Origin: Pacificimonas sp963710205
GTDB taxonomy: Bacteria > Pseudomonadota > Alphaproteobacteria > Sphingomonadales > Sphingomonadaceae
Assembly (NCBI GenBank): GCA_963710205.1
Contig: CAVPZG010000006.1
Coordinates: 62,001-126,000, forward strand
Length of the DNA: 64,000 bases
Reading direction: 5' to 3'
Shown: positions 1 to 7,095 of the stretch, one piece after another
Layout of the letters: the number at the start of each line of letters is the position of its first letter
How positions within the stretch are numbered: position 1 is the first letter of the stretch
Position numbers and translations under genes: made by a program
The notes under the pieces: model-generated
The model's input: only the letters and a program-made list of their open reading frames with translations
Database searches by the model: none
Told to the model about the DNA's origin: nothing

Positions 1-615
1 GCCGCCGGACGCAAGGATGGTTGCCTTCCCGACGATGGTGTCCACCTTCTTCGTGCGCCGGTTAAAGGCGTAGACGCCCCAGACATGATTTTCCGGGTGT
101 CCGTTGGCGGGACTGTGGCGGCCGGTCACAAGGTCGATGGCGACCATATCCGGCAGCAGCGTCAGATTCGCTTCCGCCCGCGCCGCCTTTTCCAGCGCCT
201 CCTGCACCGACCAGCCCGTGGCGTCATCGACATGCACGATCCGCCGCGCGCTATGTCCGCCTTCGCGCGTCAGGTGCCAGCGTTCGTTGCCATCCTCGTC
301 GGGATTGAAGGGGACGCCAAGCTCGGCAAGCCGTTCGATGGCGCGGGGCGCATTCTCGACGACGAATTCCACCGTGTCGCGGTTGTTGAGGCCCGCGCCC
401 GCGATCATCGTGTCGCTGATATGCGAATCGAACGTGTCGCCGGGTTCCAGAACGGCCGCGATGCCGCCCTGTGCCCAGGTGGTCGATCCGGCATTCAGGT
501 CGCCCTTCGACAGGACGGCGACCTTCATATGCTTGGCAAGGTTGAGCGCGGCCGTCAGGCCCGCCGCACCCGATCCGATGATGATGGCGTCATAGACCTG
601 CGGCTTACTGCTCAT
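1..615 (-). CDS. nadB: L-aspartate oxidase, N-terminal part (cut by window edge)
   Basis: Flavoprotein that oxidises L-aspartate to iminoaspartate, the first step of NAD synthesis from aspartate. Translating the minus strand from ATG at 615 gives 205 uninterrupted codons to the window edge. An N-terminal dinucleotide-binding motif GSGAAG lies at about residues 13-18. Further family hallmarks are STTWAQGGIAA, the HISDT segment, REGGHS and the HVDDATG block. This order is typical of NadB rather than of succinate dehydrogenase flavoprotein. The start overlaps the last 11 bases of the upstream ABC ATPase gene on the same strand, so the two are probably cotranscribed. The C-terminal half lies outside the window. 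Confidence 0.93.
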   Translation of the reverse strand, partial: MSSKPQVYDAIIIGSGAAGLTAALNLAKHMKVAVLSKGDLNAGSTTWAQGGIAAVLEPGDTFDSHISDTMIAGAGLNNRDTVEFVVENAPRAIERLAELGVPFNPDEDGNERWHLTREGGHSARRIVHVDDATGWSVQEALEKAARAEANLTLLPDMVAIDLVTGRHSPANGHPENHVWGVYAFNRRTKKVDTIVGKATILASGG

Positions 616-1537
616 CGACCACCCCTTGCTGCGTCAGATTCAGAAACACGTCTTCCAGGTCCGCCTCGCGCGTCGACACATCGTCGACGGTCAGTCCGCG
701 TTCCGACAGGGTCGCCAGCAACTGCCCCGCGCCGACTTCGGAGCGGTCATAGGTCAGGATCAGCTCGCGCGCGCCCTTCAGCTCCGCTTTCAGGACGGGA
801 AGCCCTTCCGGGACGGCGGTCAGGTCTTCACCGACAATGGCGATCAGCACCTTCTCGCGCGCGCTGGCAAGCAGCGTTGATGTCCTGTCATTGGCGATGA
901 CTTCACCATGATTGATGATGGCGATGCGATCGCATAGCTCCTCGGCCTCTTCCAGATAATGCGTTGTCAGCACGACTGTGGTGCCGTTCGCGTGCAGTTC
1001 GCGGACATAATCCCAAAGCTGCTGCCGCAGCTCGATATCGACGCCCGCGGTCGGCTCGTCCAGGATCAGGATGGGCGGATTGTGGACCAGGGCCTTGGCG
1101 ATCAGCAGCCGCCGTTTCATGCCGCCTGACAACGTGCGCGAATAGGCCTTGGCCTTGTCTTCAAGCCGCAGCGCGCGCAGGATTTCCATGGAGCGGCGGT
1201 CCTTCGGCGCGATGCCGTACATGCCCGCCTGCAGTTCCAGCGCCTCCAGCGGCGTGAAAAAGGCGTCGAACAGGACCTCCTGCGGGACGATGCCGATCGC
1301 GCGCTTCGCATTGCGCGTCTGCGTGTCGATGTCGAAACCCCAGATGGTGGCGGTACCGCCCGTCTTGTTGACAAGGCCCGCCAGGATGTTGATCAGCGTG
1401 GATTTTCCGGCGCCATTGGGGCCCAGCAGGCCGAAAATCTGCCCGCGCGGCACGTCGAAACTGATGCCCTTCAGCGCTTGCTTGCCGTCCGAATAGGTTT
1501 TCTCGACGTCGCGGATTTCAATGGCGGCCTGTGTCAT
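605..1537 (-). CDS. ABC transporter ATP-binding protein
   Basis: A 310-residue ATPase subunit of an ABC transporter of the CcmA/YadG type (COG1131). Walker A GPNGAGKST is at residues 39-47, the ABC signature LSGGM at 136-140, Walker B ILILDEPT at 156-163 and the switch histidine in TTH at about 193. A C-terminal extension of roughly 90 residues follows the nucleotide-binding domain, as is usual in this subgroup. Its stop codon overlaps the nadB start. No permease gene is next to it in the visible sequence: the upstream neighbour is a host-attachment-family gene 216 bases away. The substrate cannot be assigned. Confidence 0.9.
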   Translation of the reverse strand: MTQAAIEIRDVEKTYSDGKQALKGISFDVPRGQIFGLLGPNGAGKSTLINILAGLVNKTGGTATIWGFDIDTQTRNAKRAIGIVPQEVLFDAFFTPLEALELQAGMYGIAPKDRRSMEILRALRLEDKAKAYSRTLSGGMKRRLLIAKALVHNPPILILDEPTAGVDIELRQQLWDYVRELHANGTTVVLTTHYLEEAEELCDRIAIINHGEVIANDRTSTLLASAREKVLIAIVGEDLTAVPEGLPVLKAELKGARELILTYDRSEVGAGQLLATLSERGLTVDDVSTREADLEDVFLNLTQQGVVDEQ

Positions 1538-1753
1538 GTGCGGGGCGTTAGCGGGTTCTTCCTCCGCCCGAAAGGGGCAGCTGGCGCGCGGGGGCGGAAG
1601 GGGGCCAGAGGCGCGCGCATTCCGCGACGCGGGGAGCGCGCAGCGGGCCGGTTTTCAACCCGTTTCGCCGGCGGCGTCGCTTCCCCCTGTTTCGCCCCCG
1701 CCGGTCCGCCATCTGGCGTGCCGGTCCGTCCGCACGGGGCCCCGAAAGCGGGG

Positions 1754-2221
1754 CTAGGCGGCTGCAATCATCTTCGCGATGTCTTCGGGCGGCAGGTTCG
1801 TTGCCTCCTTGTCGATCTCGCCAATCAGTTTCTGCTCTACCGACACATGGTAATGCTTGCGGATTTCACCCAGCGTGTTCGGCGGCGCGATCACGACCAG
1901 CTGCTCGAACTTGTTGGCATGGGCGCGCTTGTAGAGAATGTCCGCGGCGTCGGCGGCGAAGCGGTCCTCGGCCAGCTGGTGAAAGTCGGTATCGTCATAG
2001 GCATAGGTGCGCGGACCCGTCGATTCCGACTGACGGCCGCGCCTGTTGGCGGACTGTTCGCCATCCGACGGATTGTCCTGCTTTTCCTTGCGGATCACCT
2101 GCAGGTCGGGATATTTCGCGTCGCCCTCGTTGACGAGCAGCAGCAGTTTTTCGCCGTCGACGACGCAGATTTCGGTCTTGTGGGGAATGTCCAATTTGGG
2201 CTCCTGTGCATTGATGTTCAT
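1754..2221 (-). CDS. host attachment family protein
   Basis: A small soluble protein resembling the Host_attach family (PF10116), first described from Agrobacterium attachment genes; the molecular function is not established. The N-terminus has the family pattern of a short strand, then VVDGEKLLLLVN; the C-terminal half contains FAADAADIL, the VIAPPNTLGEIR block and an EID...LPPEDI tail. ATG at 2221 gives 155 residues but its purine-rich GGGGAG abuts the codon. A TTG at 2194 has AGGAG six bases upstream and would give 145 residues starting DIPHKTE, closer to the usual family N-terminus, so it may be the real start. It is divergent from serS with only about 60 bases between. Confidence 0.78.
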   Translation of the reverse strand: MNINAQEPKLDIPHKTEICVVDGEKLLLLVNEGDAKYPDLQVIRKEKQDNPSDGEQSANRRGRQSESTGPRTYAYDDTDFHQLAEDRFAADAADILYKRAHANKFEQLVVIAPPNTLGEIRKHYHVSVEQKLIGEIDKEATNLPPEDIAKMIAAA

Positions 2222-2284
2222 CTCCCCAACGTTGGAAAGCGCGGACAGTTGCGCGAAACCGCGCGCGGCGGCAGAACGCGCCCC

Positions 2285-3562
2285 ATGCATGACATCAAAC
2301 TGATCCGCGACGACCCCTCGGCCTTCGATCTGGCGCTGAAACGGCGCGGTGTGGAGCCGGTCGCCCCCGCCCTCGTCGCCAGCGACGCGCAGCTGCGTGC
2401 GGTGCAGACGGAATTGCAGGGCGCACTTGCGCGCCGGAACGAGGCCTCGAAACTGATTGGCCGGGCGATGGGCCAGGGTGACAAGGACGAAGCGGAACGT
2501 CTGAAGGCGGAGGTCGCGGGGCTGAAGGCGCGCATGCCGGAACTGGAGGAGCGGGAGCGTGCGCTGAAGGCCGAACTCACCGACGCCCTTGCGTCGTTAC
2601 CCAATCTTGCCGCCGAAGACGTGCCTGAGGGGCTTGGCGAGGATGACAATGTCGAGCGGTCCCTCTGGGGACAGAAACCCTCGTTCGATTTCACACCCAG
2701 GGACCATGACGAGATCGGCGCGGCGCTCGGTCTTGATTTCGAGGCGGCGGCGGCGATGTCGGGCGCGCGTTTCGCAGTCCTGCGCGGTCAGGTCGCAAGA
2801 CTTCACCGGGCGCTCGGCCAGTGGATGCTGGACGTGCAGACCGGGGAGGCGGGCTATGTCGAGATCGCGCCGCCGCTCCTCGTGCGCGACGAGGCCATGT
2901 TCGGCACGGGCCAGCTGCCGAAATTCGCGGAGGACAGTTTTCACACGGGCGATGGCTACTGGCTGATCCCGACGTCGGAAGTGCCGCTTGCCAATCTGGT
3001 GCGCGAACAGATCCTTCCCATGGAGGGGCTGCCGCTGCGCTATGCCGCGCTCACCCAATGTTTCCGCTCGGAAGCGGGATCGGCCGGACGCGATACCAAA
3101 GGCATGATCCGCCAGCACCAGTTCGAGAAGGTGGAGCTGGTGTCGATCGTTACCGCGGACCAGTCGGACGCGGAACTGGAGCGAAAGACGCGTGCTGCCG
3201 AAACGATCCTCGAACGGCTTGGCCTTCACTACCGGCGGATGCTGCTGTGCGCGGGCGACATGGGTTTCGGATCGCGCAAGACCTATGATCTGGAGGTCTG
3301 GCTGCCGGGCCAGAATGCCTACCGCGAGATTTCCAGCTGCTCCAACATGGGCGATTTTCAGGCGCGCCGCATGAACGCGCGAACGCGCGCTGCGGGAGAG
3401 AAGCAAACGCAGTTCGTCCACACGCTGAACGGTTCCGGCCTGGCGGTGGGACGCACGCTGGTCGCCGTCCTCGAAAACTACCAGCGCGGCGATGGATCGG
3501 TTGCCGTGCCGGACGTGCTGCATGCCTATATGGGCGGGCTGACGGAATTGGTTCCGGACTGA
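2285..3562 (+). CDS. serS: serine-tRNA ligase
   Basis: Charges tRNA-Ser (and tRNA-Sec where present) with serine in the cytoplasm. From ATG at 2285 the product is 425 residues, the usual SerRS length. It begins MHDIKLIRDD, followed by the N-terminal helical arm (about 30-100) rich in charged heptads. Class II motif 2 (FRSEAGSAGRD) is at about residue 260 and motif 3 (GSGLAVGRTLVAVLEN) at about 383. The frame stays open for 269 more codons upstream, but that stretch has no SerRS similarity and runs antisense through two other genes, so the shorter start is chosen. It ends near a MaoC-type gene on the opposite strand, with a REP-like palindrome between them. Confidence 0.97.
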   Translation: MHDIKLIRDDPSAFDLALKRRGVEPVAPALVASDAQLRAVQTELQGALARRNEASKLIGRAMGQGDKDEAERLKAEVAGLKARMPELEERERALKAELTDALASLPNLAAEDVPEGLGEDDNVERSLWGQKPSFDFTPRDHDEIGAALGLDFEAAAAMSGARFAVLRGQVARLHRALGQWMLDVQTGEAGYVEIAPPLLVRDEAMFGTGQLPKFAEDSFHTGDGYWLIPTSEVPLANLVREQILPMEGLPLRYAALTQCFRSEAGSAGRDTKGMIRQHQFEKVELVSIVTADQSDAELERKTRAAETILERLGLHYRRMLLCAGDMGFGSRKTYDLEVWLPGQNAYREISSCSNMGDFQARRMNARTRAAGEKQTQFVHTLNGSGLAVGRTLVAVLENYQRGDGSVAVPDVLHAYMGGLTELVPD

Positions 3563-3569
3563 TCCTGTC

Positions 3570-3598
3570 CGTCATGCCGGCCTGCGCCGGTATGACGA
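3570..3598. repeat. REP-like palindrome between convergent genes
   Basis: Imperfect inverted repeat with arms CGTCATGCCGG and CCGGTATGACG around a CCTGCG centre, in the 54-base gap between the convergent ends of serS and the MaoC-type gene. It shares a GTCAT-CCGGCC core with the arms of two other intergenic elements in this window (5217-5310 and 62048-62134). It may also work as a bidirectional terminator, although it has no T-tract. Confidence 0.6.
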
Positions 3599-3616
3599 CA
3601 TCGGGAAAGCTGCCCC

Positions 3617-4063
3617 TTATTTCGGCCGCGTCGCCATCAGGCCGATCGACTTCATCGTCATCACTGGCTCATCATGCTGGTTGAACACCGTCGCGGTCGA
3701 ATGGATCGATCCCATTTCGGGCCGCGAGCGCGAGGGGCGTACCTCGGTCAGCTCCGTCTCCACACGCAGCGTATCGCCCGGATAGACGGGCTTCAGCCAG
3801 CGCAGCTCGTCCAGGCCGGGCGATCCCAGCCCCGCATTGTTCGCGCTTTTCATGTTTTCGACCATCATGGCCATGGTCATCGCGCAGGTGTGCCAGCCCG
3901 ACGCGGACAGCCGCCCGAAATGCGTTTTCGCGGCGGCATCGTCGTCCAGGTGAAAGGGCTGCGGGTCGTATTTGGCGGCGAACTCGATCACCTCCGCGCG
4001 CGTGACGGCATAGCTGCCAAAGCTGGCGGTCTCGCCCACGACCATGTCTTCCAGATATCTCAT
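3617..4063 (-). CDS. MaoC family dehydratase
   Basis: A 148-residue hot-dog-fold protein of the MaoC/(R)-specific enoyl-CoA hydratase family, which hydrates or dehydrates acyl-CoA thioesters. The hydratase-2 motif is present as YDPQPFH with the expected Asp33 and His38, followed by GRLSASGWHT. The later LDELRWLKPVYPGD block is also typical. The start is placed at MRYLEDMVVG (4063); the open frame extends 12 codons further, but those residues are unlike the family. It lies 38 bases downstream of ychF on the same strand. The substrate is unknown. Confidence 0.88.
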   Translation of the reverse strand: MRYLEDMVVGETASFGSYAVTRAEVIEFAAKYDPQPFHLDDDAAAKTHFGRLSASGWHTCAMTMAMMVENMKSANNAGLGSPGLDELRWLKPVYPGDTLRVETELTEVRPSRSRPEMGSIHSTATVFNQHDEPVMTMKSIGLMATRPK

Positions 4064-4101
4064 GTGAATGGTGCTAGGCGGCGGGCCGCCGCGCGTCACC
4101 C

Positions 4102-5202
4102 TCAGACATTGAAGCGGAAATGCATGACGTCGCCGTCCTTCACCAGATACTCCTTGCCCTCCAGCCGCAGTTTTCCCGCTTCCTTCGCGCCGACTTCGCC
4201 GCCGCAGGCGACGAAATCCTCATAGGCGGTGGTTTCCGCGCGGATGAAGCCCTTTTCGAAGTCGCTGTGGATTTCACCCGCCGCGTTCGGCGCGGTCGCG
4301 CCCTTCGGCGTCGTCCAGGCGCGGGCTTCCTTGGGACCGACGGTGAAGAAGGTGATGAGGTCGAGAAGGCTGTAGCCCGCACGGATGATGCGCGTCAGGC
4401 CGGTTTCCGTCAGGCCAAGGTCGGACAGGAATTCCGGGCGGTCGGCGGCATCCATCTGGCTGATCTCCGCTTCGATGGCCGCTGAAATCACCACGCTGAT
4501 CGCGCCTTCCGCCTCGGCCTTCGCAGCGACCGCGGCGCTATGGGCATTTCCGGTCGCGGCCTCGTCCTCGCCGACATTGCAGACATAGAGGACGGGTTTG
4601 GCGGTCAATAGCTGCGCCTGCCGGAACACGCGCGCTTCCTCGGCATCCTTCGGCTCGACCAGGCGCGCGGGCTTGCCCGCAAGCAGAAGTTTCAGCGCCT
4701 GGCCCAGAACGCTCGCCTGGATTTTCGCTTCCTTGTCGCCCTGTGCGGCCTTTTTCTCGGCGGCCGGCACGCGGCGCTCCAGCGATTCGACATCGGCCAG
4801 CATCAGTTCGGTTTCAACGACATCGGCGTCCGACACGGGATCGACGCGGCCATCGACATGCGTGATGTCATCGTCCTCGAAACAGCGCAGCACATGCACG
4901 ATCGCATCGACTTCGCGGATATTGGCGAGGAACTGGTTGCCAAGGCCCTCGCCCGAACTCGCGCCCTTCACAAGGCCGGCGATGTCGACGAACGCCAGCT
5001 GCGTCTGGATGATCTTCGCGGATTTCGCGATCTCGGCCAGTTTGTCGAGACGCGGGTCGGGGACGCCGACCTGACCGACATTCGGCTCGATCGTGCAAAA
5101 GGGAAAGTTCGCCGCCTGCGCCGCCTGCGTTTCCGTCAGCGCGTTGAACAGGGTGGACTTCCCCACATTTGGCAGTCCGACGATACCGCATTTGAAACCC
5201 AT
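4102..5202 (-). CDS. ychF: redox-regulated ATPase YchF
   Basis: Ribosome-associated P-loop protein of the Obg-related family that prefers ATP over GTP, involved in translation quality and stress response. The 366-residue length matches the family. P-loop GLPNVGKST is at 9-17 and the DxxG motif DIAG at 73-76. The G4 position carries NVGE (209-212) rather than NKxD, the change that explains ATP specificity. A C-terminal TGS-type domain ends with a VKDGDVMHFRF tail. Pth lies directly upstream on the same strand, a common neighbour, with a REP-like inverted pair in the gap. Confidence 0.96.
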   Translation of the reverse strand: MGFKCGIVGLPNVGKSTLFNALTETQAAQAANFPFCTIEPNVGQVGVPDPRLDKLAEIAKSAKIIQTQLAFVDIAGLVKGASSGEGLGNQFLANIREVDAIVHVLRCFEDDDITHVDGRVDPVSDADVVETELMLADVESLERRVPAAEKKAAQGDKEAKIQASVLGQALKLLLAGKPARLVEPKDAEEARVFRQAQLLTAKPVLYVCNVGEDEAATGNAHSAAVAAKAEAEGAISVVISAAIEAEISQMDAADRPEFLSDLGLTETGLTRIIRAGYSLLDLITFFTVGPKEARAWTTPKGATAPNAAGEIHSDFEKGFIRAETTAYEDFVACGGEVGAKEAGKLRLEGKEYLVKDGDVMHFRFNV

Positions 5203-5216
5203 TTGACTGTCCTGTC

Positions 5217-5310
5217 TTGTCGTTCCTGCAAAGACGGGAATCTGGATCCGCGCCTCCGCTCATGAAGTTTTTGCCGTACCGGCTTCCCGCTCGCGCGGAA
5301 ATGACAATAT
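5217..5310. repeat. paired inverted REP-like element (REPIN-like)
   Basis: The pth-ychF gap consists almost entirely of two imperfectly inverted arms. The left arm reads TTGTCGTTCCTGC...GACGGGAATC; the right arm, reverse-complemented, reads ATTGTCATTTCCGCGC...GCGGGAAGCC. Each arm is itself a short hairpin (TTCC...GGAA). Two REP hairpins facing each other across about 40 bases is the architecture of REPIN/BIME elements. Similar single arms occur at 3570-3598 and 62048-62134. Confidence 0.6.
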
Positions 5311-5313
5311 GGC

Positions 5314-5883
5314 CTAATCCTGCATCCTCAGCGCGACATCCGACAGGAAGCGCGGCTCATTGCCTTCCGCCAGCCAGTGCGCTTCGGCGGCGATCGCGCC
5401 GAGGAGGTGCGCCAGGTCATCCATTTCCGCCTTGGCGAAATTGCCGAGGACATGGCCCGTGACCCGGTCCTTGTGCCCCGGATGGTCGATGCCGATCCGG
5501 ACGCGGCGGAAATCCTCGCCGATATGCTGAATGGTCGACCGGATGCCGTTATGACCGGCCGCGCCGCCGCCCTGTTTTACCTTCACCTTCAGGGCGGCAA
5601 GATCGAGTTCGTCGTAGAACACCGTCACGTCCCGGGGTTCGGCCTTGTAGAAGCGCATCGCTTCCCCGATGGATTGCCCGCTTCTGTTCATAAAAGTCTG
5701 CGGTTTCAAAAGGATGACTTTCTCGCCGCCCAGACGGCCCGAACTTACGAGTCCTGAGAAGCTTTTCGTCCAGGGACCGAAACCGTGCATCTCCGCGATC
5801 GAATCGACAGCCATGAAGCCGACATTGTGCCGGTGAAGCGCATATTGCGCCCCCGGATTGCCCAGACCTGCGAAAATCAGCAT
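5314..5883 (-). CDS. pth: peptidyl-tRNA hydrolase
   Basis: Cleaves peptidyl-tRNA released from stalled ribosomes, recycling tRNA. The product is 189 residues, the normal bacterial Pth length. The N-terminal GLGNPG motif (6-11) is followed by the catalytic histidine in HRHNVGF (His19, matching E. coli His20). Other conserved blocks are LLKPQTFMNRSG, VFYDELDL (catalytic Asp) and GGGAAGHNGI. It sits between rplY and ychF on the same strand, the classical rplY-pth-ychF order. Confidence 0.97.
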   Translation of the reverse strand: MLIFAGLGNPGAQYALHRHNVGFMAVDSIAEMHGFGPWTKSFSGLVSSGRLGGEKVILLKPQTFMNRSGQSIGEAMRFYKAEPRDVTVFYDELDLAALKVKVKQGGGAAGHNGIRSTIQHIGEDFRRVRIGIDHPGHKDRVTGHVLGNFAKAEMDDLAHLLGAIAAEAHWLAEGNEPRFLSDVALRMQD

Positions 5884-5961
5884 GATCCTGTTCCTCCAAA
5901 GGAAAACGCCACCCCGACGCGGGTCGGGATGGCGGATTTCCTTGCCTCAGAACAAACCGGC

Positions 5962-6651
5962 CTATTCGCCGTCCTTGCCCTCGTCGCTTTCACCGTCCTC
6001 ATCACCCTGTTCGGTGGTGGGAACCTCGTCGGCGCCGACGTCCTCTTCGTCCTCGGCATCTTCATCGTCCTGCGATTTGAGCGCGGACGGTGCGACAACC
6101 GTGGCAACGGTGAAGTCATGATCGCCATAATCGACCTCGACGCCCTCGGGCAGCGCGATCTGGCTGATATGGATCGAGTCGCCGATATCGAGACCGGCAA
6201 GCGATGCCACCAGTTCGCCGGGAATCTTCGACGGAATACAGGCAACCTCGATCTCGTGACGCACGACATTGAGAACGCCGCCGCGCTTCAGGCCGGGCGA
6301 CTCTTCCTCGTCGATAAAGGTCATCGGAATTTCGACCTCGATCTTCTGGCCCTTGGCAAGACGCATGAAATCGACATGCAGCGGCCGCTCGGTCACCGGG
6401 TGGAACTGGACGTCCTTCGGCAGCGTGCGATGCGTATCGCCGCCCTCGACCTGAACCTCGACCACGCTGTTCAGCATGTGGCCGGTCGACAGCATCTTGC
6501 GCAGTGCCTTTTCTTCCAGATGGACGCTGATCGCTTCCTTCTTGTCGCCGTAGATAACTGCGGGGACTCGCCCCTCACGCCGGATCGCGCGGGAGGCTCC
6601 CTTGCCCGCCTTTTCGCGCACCTGCGCCGCGATGGTCATCGCTTCGCTCAT
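5962..6651 (-). CDS. rplY: 50S ribosomal protein L25 / general stress protein Ctc
   Basis: Binds 5S rRNA in the large ribosomal subunit. From ATG at 6651 (start MSEAMTIAAQ) the product is 229 residues: an N-terminal L25 domain (about 1-95), a C-terminal TL5/CTC beta domain (about 96-190) and a long acidic tail rich in Asp and Glu from about residue 195. The start has GGAGA a few bases upstream. The open frame continues upstream through a leader containing a terminator-like hairpin, so longer starts are rejected. First gene of the rplY-pth-ychF group. Confidence 0.96.
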   Translation of the reverse strand: MSEAMTIAAQVREKAGKGASRAIRREGRVPAVIYGDKKEAISVHLEEKALRKMLSTGHMLNSVVEVQVEGGDTHRTLPKDVQFHPVTERPLHVDFMRLAKGQKIEVEIPMTFIDEEESPGLKRGGVLNVVRHEIEVACIPSKIPGELVASLAGLDIGDSIHISQIALPEGVEVDYGDHDFTVATVVAPSALKSQDDEDAEDEEDVGADEVPTTEQGDEDGESDEGKDGE

Positions 6652-6668
6652 CTTGATTCTCCAAACAC

Positions 6669-6718
6669 AAAAAGCCCCGCTCGAACGCTGCCCTCCAGGG
6701 TGGCCGCGTCGCGGGGTT
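6669..6718 (-). terminator. terminator-like hairpin in the rplY leader (putative attenuator)
   Basis: Reading the minus strand, CCCCGC at the left and GCGGGG at the right close a stem over a nested CCCT-GGA-GGG hairpin with partial GACGC/GCGTTC pairing between. The right arm runs straight into CTTTTTGTGTTT. This is the form of an intrinsic terminator, yet it sits about 18 bases before the rplY start codon and downstream of a plausible promoter. It could end transcripts from further upstream or attenuate rplY itself. Confidence 0.6.
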
Positions 6719-6740
6719 GGCGATCCTCTAGGCGGACAGG

Positions 6741-6769
6741 CATAAAATGGCAATAGTTGAGTCTCGCAA
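6741..6769 (-). promoter_or_regulatory. putative sigma-70 promoter for rplY
   Basis: On the minus strand TTGCGA (-35) is separated by 17 bases from TTTATG (-10). Initiation just downstream would give an rplY leader of about 80 bases that contains the hairpin at 6669-6718. This is a match by eye only. Confidence 0.4.
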
Positions 6770-6843
6770 TGCACTTAGCCGATTGACTCGCGTGGGCGGC
6801 TCTCGCAAAGCCGCTTCTGCCGTCGGGGTTCGCCCCGGCACCC

Positions 6844-7050
6844 TGCGCGGGAGAGGCGCTGACCGGCAACGGGACAGCGCCGCCGAAGGAGCAAGCCTTC
6901 CCCCGGAATCTCTCAGGCGCAATGGACCGCGCTGGGTGCAACAAGCGGCGATCTGGAAAAGGAATCCCCGCTTCGGCGTGGCGTCCTACCGACGGGGTAA
7001 GCGCGGATTCCCGCGTGAAACTCTCAGGTCCCATGACAGAGGGGGAACGG
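6844..7050 (+). promoter_or_regulatory. tandem glycine riboswitch upstream of gcvT
   Basis: Two adjacent glycine aptamers in the leader of the glycine cleavage operon. The first (about 6844-6932) has the conserved GGGAGAGGCGC opening, the GCCGCCGAAGGAGCAA core at 6879-6894 and TCTCAGGCGCAATGGACCGC. The second (about 6933-7050) has CTGGAAAAG, CCGACGGGGTAA and AAACTCTCAGGTCCCATG followed by ACAGAGGGGG. The stretch 6652-7095 holds no convincing gene; this RNA and the rplY leader account for it. Known tandem glycine riboswitches upstream of gcvT switch the operon on when glycine is abundant. Confidence 0.93.
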
Positions 7051-7095
7051 TTGCGCGCCAATCAGGGCTGCGCATTCCGTCTGCTTTGTAATGGG

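Noticed and set aside
1739..1754. Hairpin GCCCC-GAAAGC-GGGGC beside the stop of the host-attachment gene
   Set aside because: It could be a terminator on the minus strand, but it has no T-tract and a short stem, so it is not called.
1478..2284. 269-codon open extension upstream of serS in the same frame
   Set aside because: It runs antisense through the start of the ABC ATPase gene and the host-attachment gene and has no SerRS-like residues; the family start MHDIKLIRDD is at 2285.
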